Source: Dichetophora obliterata
Lineage: Eukaryota; Arthropoda; Insecta; Diptera; Sciomyzidae
Assembly: GCA_963920525.1 (NCBI GenBank)
Contig: OY986438.1
Span: 191,462,962 to 191,526,961 of the forward strand
Direction: 5' to 3'
Length of the DNA stretch: 64,000 nucleotides
The position numbers and the translations under genes were made by a program. Each line of letters starts with the position of its first letter. The first letter of the stretch is position 1. Of the stretch, positions 54,431 through 64,000 are shown piece after piece. Below the pieces are notes generated by a model. The model was given only the letters and a program-made list of their open reading frames with translations. It was not told the origin of the DNA and made no database searches.

Positions 54431-57360
54431 ACAACAATCTCAGTGCTCATTAACTTAGAATATGCGGTGCAGCGTTAGTCGAAAACAACAACTTCAAGTG
54501 GTGAAATTAGGCAATAGCTCCTTATTCGGTTGACCAGACTTGGTCGTCCAATATAATGAACTCTGATTCGGCACTCAGGAGCAGGAATCCCAGTTTTGGT
54601 CAGCAATTGAGTAAAACAATAAATGGAATCAGAGATCATATTTTTTATACTATCGAAATATAGCATCGGTTTAGACGGTCAAAAATAGAAGCAATTAAAT
54701 GTAACATAGCCCATTGCTACCGAAACATAGCATCGTTTTAGACGGTCAAAAATAGAGGCAATTAAATGAAACATAGCCCCTTACTAACGAGACGTTGAAA
54801 GCAATCATAAAATGTTAGATTGAAACTCACCTGAAAGTACAATGTAAGCTGGAACCTGGAAACGGATCGAATGGAACCAGATCGTATGAACACAATAATA
54901 ATAGCCCTCCTCAAAGTTGGTTTCCTGCAGAAAGATAATCTTATTAGCCTTTGAAAATAGTTATAATAAGAGTATTTTAAATAGATAATAAATGTAGATT
55001 TAGATAATAGTCCTAGTAAGTAAGAATAATTTAAAAATTAGTAAAGGTGACTAATAGAGGTATACTATGGATAATTAAAAAAAGGAGGCTAGTTTAAAAC
55101 ATTCGGAATATTAAGGATTACCTTTAATTTTAGTCCCGGTGGAATTTAGACCTAACCAGATTTAGATCTTACCAAAATATTTTTAACAACATCTTATACT
55201 GGAATCTGCAATTTTCTTCAGACCTTCCCAAAAATTAAAAGCAGTGCCAGTGAAGGTGGTTGTACAAAAATACAATAATTGTTGGTGGCATTAGATGCAT
55301 GGACCACTCCCTGAATACAGTTTATGCAGGTGGAGGTTTGTCGGAAACCATGTGAAGATGGTCCCTATCGCATATCCCTTGGTCAAAAAAGTCTCCCGAG
55401 ACTGTAAGATGCAATGATGGTGATCCACTAACAAAACAATTATGAAAACCACTTATGTAACTCAAAGCGTATGACCCTTGGTCAAAAAAGTCTCCCGAGA
55501 CTGTATGATGCAATGATGGTGATCCACTAACAAAGCAATTATGAAAACCACTTATGTAACCCAAAGCGTTTTATGAAAGCCACTTATGGAAAAACCAATT
55601 ATGTAGTTCACTGTCGTATTGGGCCCTAAATGCAATATTCCAATTTTAAGAAATTATTTCAAGTTGTCTTGAGCCATCCTCGCCAAAAAAGTAAAGAACA
55701 CGCGTTCTACGAATTGGAAGATTGACGCCTAACAGAATCTAATACTTTGAGAAAGGGTAGAGTGATATAATCTACTGCAAACCCATCCACTTTAATAAAA
55801 AATCCTTTACCAAAAAATCTTTTACATCATAATATGAAACTCCCCATGGTACAGTAAAAAAGGTAGAATAACATGAACATTAATTATATTGACAGAAAAT
55901 TTAATAGAAAATTTTTTTTAATAGAATATCTAATATGGGATTATAAGAAAAGTAATAGGGTCTATAGAGAGAACGCGTATAAAAAACGCGAGAAAAACTC
56001 GCGAGAAAAAAAAAGAAACACCTTTAGAATACGGATAATAAATTTTGATAAAATGGAGTCTAAGGAAACTTAACATGGGATTAAGAAAACCTAAAATAGT
56101 ATGTTAAGAAAACGTAACACAATTGTAGGAATTTAATACGTGTTATGAGAATACGTGTTATGAGAATACGCGGTTTGTGAAAGTCCAATATATGTTGGGA
56201 AAACTTAATAGAGTCCGTAAAAATCTAATATGTGTTTAGAAAGCGTTATACGGGATTGGAGCAAACGTAATATAGGATCTGTGAAAAGGATTTTATGGAA
56301 ATTTAATATGGTTTGAGAGAAAACTTTATGCGGGATTTGTGCAAATTTAATATGGGTTTTAGAAAGGCTTATGCGGGATTTGTGCAAACTTAATATACGG
56401 TCTATGAAAAAGATTTTATGGAAACTTAATATACGGTCTATGAAAAAGATTTTATGGAAATTTAATATGATTGTAGAAAAGGATTTATGGAAATTTAATA
56501 TGATTTAATATGATTGTAGAAAAAGATTTTAGGGAAATTTAATATGATTGTAGAAAAAGATTTTATTGATATTTAATAGGATTAAAAAGATTTTATGGAA
56601 ATTTAATATGATTGTAGAAAAAGATTTATGGAAATTTAATATGATTGTAGAAAAAGATTTTATGGAAACTTAATATGATTAAAAAAAGATTTTATGGAAA
56701 TTTAATATGATTGTAGAAAAAGATTTTATGGAAATTTAATATGATAAAAAAAGATTTTATGGAAATTTTATATGATTTTAGAAAACTTTATACGGGATCT
56801 GAGCAAACGTAATATAGAATCTGTGAAAAAGATTTATGGAAATTTAATATGGTTGAGAGAAAACTTTATGCGGGATTTGTGCAAACTTAATATACGGTCT
56901 ATGTAAAATAAAGATTTTAAGGAAATTTAATATGGGTTTTAGAGAAAAAAAACTCATGCGGGATTTGTGCAAACTTAATATACGATCCATGTAAAAACAT
57001 TTTATGTAAAGGATTTTATGTAAAAAGATTTTATGTAAAAAGATTTTATGTAAAAAGATTTTATGTAAAAAGATTTTATGGAAATTTAATATGAGTTTAG
57101 AGTGGAAAAACTTTACGCGGGATTTGAGCAAACCTTGTACGAACTACAGGAATTATCTCTATTTAAAGGAGATCTTAGAAATATTATAAAAGTATTTAAA
57201 AGTATTGAAAAAAAAGTATTTTAGGAAAGTAATTTTTAGGAAGATTAAAATTATAGATAATTGACCTACTGTTCACAAAAGTACCATACTGTTCACAAAA
57301 TTACCATACTGTGCACAAATTGCCCTACTACTTATAATGTCAAATCCAAAAGCATAAAAT
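54430..57360. repeat. Tandem-array region of unknown origin
   Basis: Successive arrays without genes. 54,655-54,790: two copies of an ATAGCATCG..AGACGGTCAAAAATAGA unit. 55,376-55,570: a 99-base unit (CCCTTGGTCAAAAAAGTCTC) twice. 56,200-57,110: many copies of GATTTTATGGAAATTTAATA with TGATTGTAGAAAAA spacers of 34-40 bases, collapsing to a 15-base unit GATTTTATGTAAAAA at 57,000-57,080. These could be leader or internal arrays of an LTR element or local satellites. Confidence 0.55.
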
Positions 57361-58690
57361 AAGATAAGGTAAGTATTGCGAAAAACGTACCTTCGAAACG
57401 CACCTTCAACTAGCATGGTCCACTAAGGATCTTGTCACGCACTGGGTTTGGAAAATATTTGAAGTTAACCAAATGTTAACCCGAGACCAGTTCAGCAGTA
57501 TCACTTTTCACGATCAGGCAAATGTAACATGGCGGGTTTTCGAAGCGTTTGCAAAGAAGTCCTTACGAATACCGTGTTACATGTGGATGCGAAACGAAGC
57601 AAACCTGCTAAATAATACCGCGTTACACGTGGATACGAAACAAAACTGCTAAATAAACCTTTGAATTTTGGAAAATGTCTTTACTAATACCGTGTCACAC
57701 GTAGATACGAAACAAACCTACTAAATAAACCATTGATTCTCACGAAACTTATAATCAAAAGCGAAACCGAGGGATTTTCTCCTGTAAAAGAGTTTCTCCC
57801 CAGACAACATTTGTGTTGTACGAAAACATCCACTGATGAGACCATCTAGGCAATGGACGAAAAACGTTTCTGGATGAGCCTATTAGCCACAAGCTGTTTA
57901 CAGCTTTATACGTTACTTCTTTTTCGTTAAGATTGTTATCTTGAAATTTACCTTAGGATTTATTTTGAAATATAATTTAGGACTTATGTTTGGAATTTAT
58001 CTTGAAGTTCATTCGGGAATTACCACTAAATACCCTATTGACCAAAAAAACAAAAAACAAAAACATATTATATTAAAAACAGGTAGTATTCAAGAACAAC
58101 CTTAGAAAAAAACAGGTAATTAATTGAGAATAATTCCGGAAAACAGGTAATAAAATTTGAGAATAATTCCGGAAAACAGGTAATAAAATTTGAGAATCAT
58201 TTTAGAAAACAGTTTGACAAATTTCTCACCCACCTACCAAGTCACCGTTTTCAACATGCACGTTTAAAGAATCTAATTACTCTAATTCCAAGTAAAATCT
58301 TAATGTCATTCATAATTTTAACCTCCAAGTCAAATCTTAATGTTATTTATAACTTAAAATTCAAAGTCAAATCTTAATGTCATTTATAATTTTAACTTTC
58401 AATCCTCAATGTCATCTTATTCGTTATAATCCTAATTTTCCGATCCTAAATCAAACACGTGCATAATAAAACAAAAAGCCTCTAATGTCTTAAGAAAATT
58501 AATTTTACGAAGGAAAACTAAAAAAAAAACCTACGTTTATAAATCTTACGAGTAAGGGTAGGGTTGACTAGCTGCAAGTTAGAAGTTTATGAAACAGTAT
58601 GTAACTATACAATTAAGTGATGTTGTGAAATAGAGATTATGTTTTGAAGAGGAAAAAAAAATAATTTATTATAATACAATAACAATAAAA
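57360..58690. repeat. Repeat-bearing spacer, no gene seen
   Basis: A unit with ATACCGTGTTACA, GTGGATACGAAACAAA and CTGCTAAATAAACC is present three times between 57,565 and 57,735. GAGAATAATTCCGGAAAACAGG units recur at 58,125-58,190 and AAGTCAAATCTTAATGTCAT units at 58,300-58,390. No coding signal. Confidence 0.5.
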
Positions 58691-58698
58691 CATAATTA

Positions 58699-58947
58699 GG
58701 GTATTCACAAGGTGTGCTATCATGTCATAATGTCATATTGTCCTAAGATTTTACACTAGTTTAACCATTTTATTGTTGCATTCCATATAAAAAAGTACTA
58801 ATATATTACAACTCTGAAAGCTATGTTTATTGAAATGTCGTAATCAAACAGCTGTTTCTTATTTGCATTTATTTACTTGTAAATTTTAGTAGTAAAATTT
58901 TAGAACAATAGGACAATATGATATGACAGCACACCTTGTGAATACCC
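58699..58947. mobile_element. MITE with GGGTATTCACAAGG ends
   Basis: Left end GGGTATTCACAAGGTGTGCT, right end its complement (45 bases of near-perfect inverted repeat). Flanked by TTA and TAA. The first eight bases match the MITE at 43.7 kb, so both probably belong to one PIF/Harbinger-like family. Confidence 0.75.
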
Positions 58948-58971
58948 TAAATGTTATACAAGAGTTACTTA

Positions 58972-59890
58972 TTAACAAAGTTCTAATATGAGAGGGTTAT
59001 AAGACGTGCTACATTGCGTGTTAAATTTGGTTGTTATATCACATATTCGCTTAGAGATAAAGGAAACGTTTGATTCAAGATGCAATTTTTTTGTTGAATA
59101 GTCCCAAGGAACGTTCAACATCATCCTCAGCAGTTTATTTTGGCAAATTTGCAAACCTTTAATGTGTGTCTTAGCACAACAACCCCAAACAGGGCATGCA
59201 TACAGGATAATTGATTGGAATATCAATTTGCATATTAAAACCTTGTTCTTACAACTTAGATTTGAGGAACGGTTTATAAGTGGATATAGCATTTTGGTTG
59301 CAAGATTGAATTTGTTTTTTATATTCTGCACGTGTTCAGCCCAGATTCAAGCATACTTCATGGTTTTTAAGAAACTCTAGAGCTAGAGCATCTGACTTTT
59401 CTTTGTTTAGGACAGCAATGCCGTTTTGGTGCTTCAAGGGAGGGATATGATTGTGTTTTTTTCTAAGCAGCTTACAGATATTCCAGAAAGGCTTGAATCC
59501 TTTTTTAAGATTGGAAATCCTTTTTTTCCACTCAGAGTTACGATAGACAAAGATTTCAGAGCGAATCTGCGAAGATAGTTGAACCATAGTAGCATAATCA
59601 TAATTTTGCCTGTAACGACACCATTGCCTTCGGTAATAATTTCTTGTTTTGATAGTGTTCAAAATATTTTGCGGCAGCTTAATAAAATTAGTTACCGCAC
59701 GCTTTTTAGGAATAGCAACTCTTTCGACCTCCAGTAGCTTTAAATTAAAAAATTCCAAATTTTCGTCAATTTGGCTTTTATTATTTATCACATTTAGATC
59801 GGTAGAGGTGTTACAGAGAGATTTTTTTAGAAATGAACAAAAAAATTTCCAATCGGATTTAGAGTAATCATAATCCAAATTTTCAGACAT
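58972..59890 (-). pseudogene. Jockey-type LINE ORF2 remnant with RT core deleted
   Basis: The right-hand part (59,336-59,890) is the region between endonuclease and RT (NFIKLPQNILNTIKTRNYYR, RISNLKKGFKPFWNICKLLR). The left-hand part (58,972-59,331) is the end of the RT thumb and C-terminus (FQSIILYACPVWGCCAKTHI, KGLQICQNKLLRMMLNVPW), typical of jockey elements. They meet directly at about 59,335, so the whole RT palm with its YADD box is deleted. Inactive. Confidence 0.75.
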
Positions 59891-60043
59891 AACTGAATAA
59901 ATTGAAACATTAAAGTTAATTGGATGATGATCAGAGCTTAATTCGCTATACGGACGGGGTTGAGAAAAGAGATAGGGACATTACTTAAAATTAAATCCAA
60001 GTTTGAGGGAGATGAACTTCGTGTAGCCGGAAAATAAGTTGGT

Positions 60044-60310
60044 TCATCTGTATGGGAGATAGAAATTGTAATTTCTTCGTAAGAGAAAAGGGTCATCATT
60101 TGATATATTCGCGCTTGATGAGTTAGTTGGCGTGCGCCTTAAATAACTTGTTGGCGCAGTAAGCGGCACAGATGATGAAAGAACTGGAAACTCAGCAGCT
60201 GAATTGCTTAGCTGGAACTGTGGCCCTTTGAGAGGTTTTTTAGATGGAGATGGTTTTTGATGCGATTTCTCTTTGATAGTTAAGTAAAGAGAACGGTTAG
60301 GGCAAGACAC
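60044..60310 (-). pseudogene. Jockey-type LINE, probable ORF1 C-terminal fragment
   Basis: An 88-codon frame beginning SCPNRSLYLTIKEKSHQKPS and rich in Ser/Pro. It resembles the tail after the zinc knuckles of jockey ORF1 and lies upstream of the ORF2 remnant in the right order. The zinc knuckles are missing and the endonuclease between is deleted. Moderately certain from position, weakly from sequence. Confidence 0.4.
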
Positions 60311-60569
60311 ATCTGTTGACTTGCGAAGTTGAGAAAATGACGTTGCTTAGCAACAATAATTTTTCCCCTTAATAATATTTTTAATTTAAATAAGCAAGTT
60401 AGTATATACACTTAGCGACATCACTAGCGCCGCATCACAAGGAATGTTGATATTGTGCCATTGAGTATCAATATTTCGATATTAACGGTTAGTGTCATAC
60501 GTTTATGATTTTTGTATTATTATTACATGTATTAAGAATATTTTTACAAATAAATAATCTTCTTTAAAT

Positions 60570-60635
60570 GAATTTTATTTATTTATTTATTTATTGGCCA
60601 AGCAAGGCAATTTACTTATTATAACAGGTTTTTTA
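60570..60635 (-). repeat. LINE-type 3' tail (AAAT repeat)
   Basis: On minus: TTGCCTTGCTTGGCCAATAA followed by repeated AAAT. This is the same kind of ending as the CR1-like LINE at 21.3 kb. Here it directly follows a viral-like fragment and an A-rich tract instead of LINE coding sequence. Confidence 0.55.
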
Positions 60636-61107
60636 TTTTTTTTTCTGTTTTTTTTTTTTTCAAAACCACCATGTTAGTAACATATAATAGCTGGTAAAAG
60701 ATATTGTAGTCTTCGCCATGTGAAGCCATTGAACTTAACAAATTTGATGATTGAGAGAAATTGCTTGTAACACTTGGCAAGCAATTCACAATGGCAAATG
60801 AACTCTCCATATCTGTTTGGAATCGATGGGCAATATTTCCTGACAAAACAGTAGAGAATAGGTCAGATACATCAGTCACACCCTCTGGTATTTTTAATAT
60901 CTCCAGTTTTTCTCTTATCAGTAAATCTGCTATAGCGATTAATCCTGCCCAGTCCATATGGATAAACCATGATCTTATTCTTCCGAGTCGTTCAAAAGCT
61001 TTAGTAAAACTAGTTTTTTCGGAAAAATTGTAAGGACCTAAATTTGTACCGAGGATGCGCTCGTCGGATCCGAGATCCGCCACAATCATTTCTATCTTCG
61101 ACGCCAA
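60619..61107 (-). pseudogene. Endogenous viral element: negative-strand virus polymerase (L)-like fragment
   Basis: A 162-codon frame. The block LSGNIAHRFQTDMESSFAIV and GEDYNIFYQLLYVTNMVV resembles a conserved part of the large polymerase of Mononegavirales-type viruses (inference from residue pattern). Only a small internal piece of such a protein (normally about 2,000 residues) is present, with no catalytic block. The last dozen codons are Lys-rich because the frame runs into an A-rich tract (60,632-60,658), so viral similarity ends at about 60,660. A LINE-type 3' tail follows, suggesting capture by LINE reverse transcriptase. Confidence 0.5.
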
Positions 61108-61109
61108 AT

Positions 61110-62290
61110 CAAACTCAGGTAGTCTCCGATTTCAGTGGTGTTCTTTATTTAACAATTCATAACTGGACTTATGACTAACTTAAAATTACCCTAGCTAACT
61201 ACGGCTAATCTTAACCTAATGCTTCTAATTATGTGAACCAGTCTCGTCTATATGGCTTATCGCCCCTTCTATTTAGGTCCGACCCCCTTCTATATGATCG
61301 CTATCTGATAGGTACCTCGGCGCGATTCTTACTGCTGTTGGTTCGTGCCCGTGACCGATAGTTCCGAATACGCGGGGTACAAGTGTACAGATTGTAGGCG
61401 GTGAATTTGGTTGACTATACTCCGGTTAGGTCGCGACCTCTAACAACATGCGCCACGGTTTAATTCGCTACGCGCTTCACGTCTAACGTGGGGTTTTCTC
61501 GGATGAAAGGAGGTGAGTGGTTGCGGTCGTTTATCCGGATGGGCACGGTCGTGCCAGGGTATGGTGATCCCCAAGCTTACGCCACTGACACGGCCGTATT
61601 CGCGTTAGATGTTATTGTCGGTGAGCCCAGTTGTGGTGATCCCCAAGGTTTTACCTGGACCCAGCTCGCGCCTAACTGTGGGATTACGCTCGTATCACCG
61701 ATTTTATTATGTTACACATTAGTAACCAGAAGCGACTCGCGGCCGGCCTTGTACGGGTCCTGATAATGCGGTATTTTTACAGCTGATTGGCATTTTATAT
61801 CACGCACTGATTCACAAGTATATGGTTTTAAGTCTATGTTATATTCTACGAGTTTGTGTTATTTGGGTGAGTCTGAACGTACACTGTTTATTTCGTAATA
61901 AAATCCTCATTGGCAGAAGTATGAAACCGACACTTTCCCCTTTGGCTTGAATACTTTTAGGTTGCCCGAAATTTTACATTACGTCTCGATTTACTCAGGT
62001 GGGTGATTTTCCACATTCATGTTATGTTCTACGTATTTATGTTATCGGGTGAGAGGTTAGCGCGCCACGATTTATTTAGCAATTCTCGCCCTCACTGCAA
62101 CACTAGGTGATTCTTAGGCCACCGTTCTACTAATCCTTTTCCCTACACACTAAGGTCACGTGTCCTTGACCGGCCTAAATCCCTATTACGGAATTGTAAC
62201 TTAAGTAACTAATAATCAAATGTTAAAATATATATTTATAGATAATTAAAGAAAAAAATGATAAGTTTATATAAAGGAAATCAAATTATA
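61110..62290. other. Unassigned, less AT-rich region, possibly LTR-derived
   Basis: Base composition is noticeably richer in G and C than its surroundings. GGTGATCCCCAAG occurs twice (61,563 and 61,639), and a block with ATTCTACGAGTTTGTGTTAT at about 61,840 is echoed by GTTCTACGTATTTATGTTAT at about 62,026, so it is internally repetitive. No ORF of note, no RNA gene recognised. Confidence 0.3.
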
Positions 62291-62292
62291 CT

Positions 62293-62700
62293 TTAGTGTC
62301 CAGCACTAGATCGACGTGTTGTCGTCGTCGGCGTTTTCGCTGACCAGTCGCTGTCGACGCTCTGTTGTCGACGTCGCTGTTGACGTTGCTGTCGCCGTCG
62401 CTGTTGACGCTGCGGTTGACGTCGCTGTTGACGCTGCTGTTGACGTCGCAGTTGACGTTGCTGTTGATGTCGCTGTTGGCGTGCCGTTGACGCCAAATAG
62501 TTTGCTGGTTGGTGCGGGCAGTTGACTTCCTGCCACCAACGAAAACTTAAAATCACACGTCCGATCTCCACGCGCACTAGAACAAACTGATCCCGATCCC
62601 TTCTAAGTCGATATGCTTCTTCCTGGCATTGTACGTATTCGATTCGTCTAGAACATCGCGTGATTTCTCCGTTGCTTGGCAGCTGGTTGTTTGTTACCAA
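62293..62700 (-). other. Unrecognised ORF ending in a Gln/Arg repeat
   Basis: A 135-codon frame. The first 75 residues are ordinary (CSRRIEYVQCQEEAYRLRRD, RWWQEVNCPHQPANYLAS); then a (Gln/Arg)-rich stretch of about 45 residues is encoded by a GTTGACGTCGCT-type tandem repeat. It resembles gag-like proteins of some LTR elements in having a basic low-complexity tail, but I cannot assign it. Confidence 0.3.
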
Positions 62701-62949
62701 GTCTGTCCGTTAAGCCATAAAACCATTAGTACATGAAAGGAAAACATATTATTAGAGAGAGCATTACCCCTGTAGGGAAAATAAGGTCGACTTCCTGAAA
62801 GGTAATGTGTTGGGGCATGTTTCTTGAATAAGTTGTCACTTTGTGTTTAATGTGACTCTACTGTACATATGTTAACCTACGCCTATCGCTAGCAATCTTA
62901 TCTTCTAAACTTATTTACTACACACAGAAAAAACGCCACATAAAAACCT

Positions 62950-63412
62950 AATAAAGTAGAACAAATTTAAGAAGATTTCCTTATGGTTTTTACCCAAAAA
63001 GACTTTCTTCTTATTGTTATTAGCTATGTCTTCTTAAATTAATTTAAAAAGAAAATCTAATAGCGTTACTAGGTTTCCTTCTTGATTTTATTTAAAAAGA
63101 AATCTCATTAAGCTAATACGTTTTCTTCTTGATTTTGTTTAAGAAGAAACCTCATTCAAGTACTAGGTTTTCTTATTGATTTTGTTTAGGAAGAAATCTC
63201 ATGCAAGTACTAGGTTTTCTTCTTGATTTTGTTTAAGAAGAAATCTCATACAAGTACTAGGTTTTCTTCTTGAGTTTGTTTAAGAAGAAATCTCATACAA
63301 CTAATAGGTTTTCTTCTTGAATTTATTTAAGAAGAAATCTCATATAACAACTAGGTTCTCTTCTTGATTTTGTTTAAGAAGAAATCTTATACAACTACTA
63401 GGTTCTCTACGT
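62950..63412. repeat. Left subterminal array of element C, 47-base hairpin units
   Basis: TACTAGG at 63,161, 63,208 and 63,255 and its variants give a 47-base period over about nine units. Each unit has TTTTCTTCTTGATTTTG and TTTAAGAAGAAATC, whose arms TTTCTTCTT/AAGAAGAAA can pair, so every unit can form a small hairpin. Confidence 0.85.
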
Positions 63413-63533
63413 AACTTACTTTTCATCCAAATGAGAAATACGGTAGTTAGTTCTTTTTATATTTTATTATGTCAAATTTCAATTGAATTCATACAATAAA
63501 ATTATACTTAAGGTTTGTGCACACAAATTATAG

Positions 63534-63974
63534 TTAATTCCAATATTTTTTTCTTCTGATAACTTTTAAACCATTATTTAATATATAAAAATGCGTGGGA
63601 GGTCCATCAATACAGTTAAAATTTATTAATTTAAATGAATTAGTCTTATTTCCTATTAAAAATGCCTGGAAGTGATTACTGAAACTGATTACATTCGATT
63701 TTTGGGCAAAAATATAAAATTCATTTATTTTTATAATAAAATCAATTATTTCATATACTTGGCAGTCCTCTTGAAATTCATTTAGAGTTACAACATGGCC
63801 AATTTTAAATATTTTTCCTCGAAAAGTTACTTCATTCGTATGTTCACATAAAGATAATTCAAAAGGTTCAATTAAAGCAGCAAGATTATTATTTTGTTGA
63901 AAGTCTATACTTTCCCTACTCTTGGAAAGAAATTCATCTTGAAAAAAAATTATTGTTTTGGACGCAATTAGCAA
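63534..63974 (-). CDS. Element C transposase, C-terminal part, continues past the window edge
   Basis: The frame contains YEIIDFIIKINEFYIFAQKS, SNHFQAFLIGNKTNSFKLIN and PPTHFYILNNGLKVIRRKKY. It aligns with the last part of the element B transposase (FSEHFASYEVEYC, SRPMNIYVINNGKSYIRYK) and with element A (FDQHFQSYEIGKK). It is open through the visible part. The catalytic core should lie beyond 64,000. Confidence 0.6.
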   Translation of the reverse strand: MLIASKTIIFFQDEFLSKSRESIDFQQNNNLAALIEPFELSLCEHTNEVTFRGKIFKIGHVVTLNEFQEDCQVYEIIDFIIKINEFYIFAQKSNVISFSNHFQAFLIGNKTNSFKLINFNCIDGPPTHFYILNNGLKVIRRKKYWN

Positions 63975-64000
63975 GTCTTAAAGACGATTTAATGCACAAT

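Larger units (their letters stand above)
62921..64000 (-). mobile_element. Large CACTA/CMC-like DNA transposon, element C, left end only
   Basis: TA at 62,919-62,920, then CACACAGAAAAAACGCC, the terminus seen in elements A and B with two extra bases. A tandem array follows at once, and then the 3' end of a minus-strand transposase gene, exactly the order of A and B. The rest is beyond the window. Confidence 0.55.

Noticed and set aside
60619..60660. Lys-rich C-terminus of the polymerase-like ORF
   Set aside because: It is translation of an A-rich tract and not viral protein.
61110..62290. rDNA or a host gene in the less AT-rich stretch
   Set aside because: No rRNA-like motifs and no long ORF; internal repeats point to an element remnant.
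62316..62525. Plus-strand and alternative-frame ORFs of Val/Asp or Ala/Thr repeats
   Set aside because: Shadows of the GTTGACGTC-type tandem repeat in the minus-strand ORF.

Overview
The window is an AT-rich stretch of eukaryotic, almost certainly insect and probably dipteran, DNA with no host gene I can recognise. The evidence is short GT-AG introns of about 60 bases inside transposase genes, a P-element-like terminal repeat with an 8-base target duplication, retrotransposon primer sites complementary to tRNA-Trp and tRNA-Ser, and jockey, R1, CR1, gypsy, piggyBac, hAT and pogo/Tigger sequences. Nearly everything identifiable is a mobile element, a virus-derived insertion or a tandem array, often nested.

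Layout. 1-2.4 kb: piggyBac inserted in a CsRn1-type gypsy gag. 2.6-3.4 kb: unrecognised ORFs. 3.6-5.1 kb: R1-clade LINE fragment. 5.1-6.5 kb: copy 1 of an unidentified protein, partly inverted. 6.6-11.4 kb: second CsRn1-type gypsy, split by a nearly complete hAT. 11.4-12.0 kb: BED-finger hAT fragment. 12.5-13.1 kb: copy 2 of the unidentified protein. 13.445-34.485 kb: large element A. 35.8-38.5 kb: Tigger. 38.892-50.894 kb: large element B. 50.9-52.3 kb: unclassified transposase-like gene, into which B appears to have inserted. 52.3-54.5 kb: 5' end of a tRNA-Ser-primed gypsy. 54-58.5 kb: tandem arrays. 58.7-60.3 kb: MITE and jockey remnant. 60.6-61.1 kb: polymerase-like viral fragment fused to a LINE tail. 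61.1-62.7 kb: unassigned. 62.921 kb to the window end: start of a third large element, C.

The most interesting system is the A/B/C family. Each member starts at TA followed by CAC(AC)AGA(G)AAAA, carries a tandem array just inside the end, and then has a minus-strand transposase gene (two C2H2 fingers and a CACTA/TNP2-like core). A and B then have a second, multi-exon minus-strand gene with a SAM-like start, and end in an inverted copy of the terminus with another array. A is 21.0 kb and B is 12.0 kb. An intron of the second gene in A and B holds a roughly 200-base noncoding sequence conserved between the two otherwise diverged copies. A also contains a capsid-like and B a nucleoprotein-like virus-derived ORF.

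All recognisable elements and viral fragments except one small P-like element and one short inverted segment have their coding strand on minus. This one-sided orientation, with nested and broken elements and several endogenous viral fragments, is what a uni-strand piRNA cluster transcribed along the plus strand would look like. That is inference from sequence layout only.
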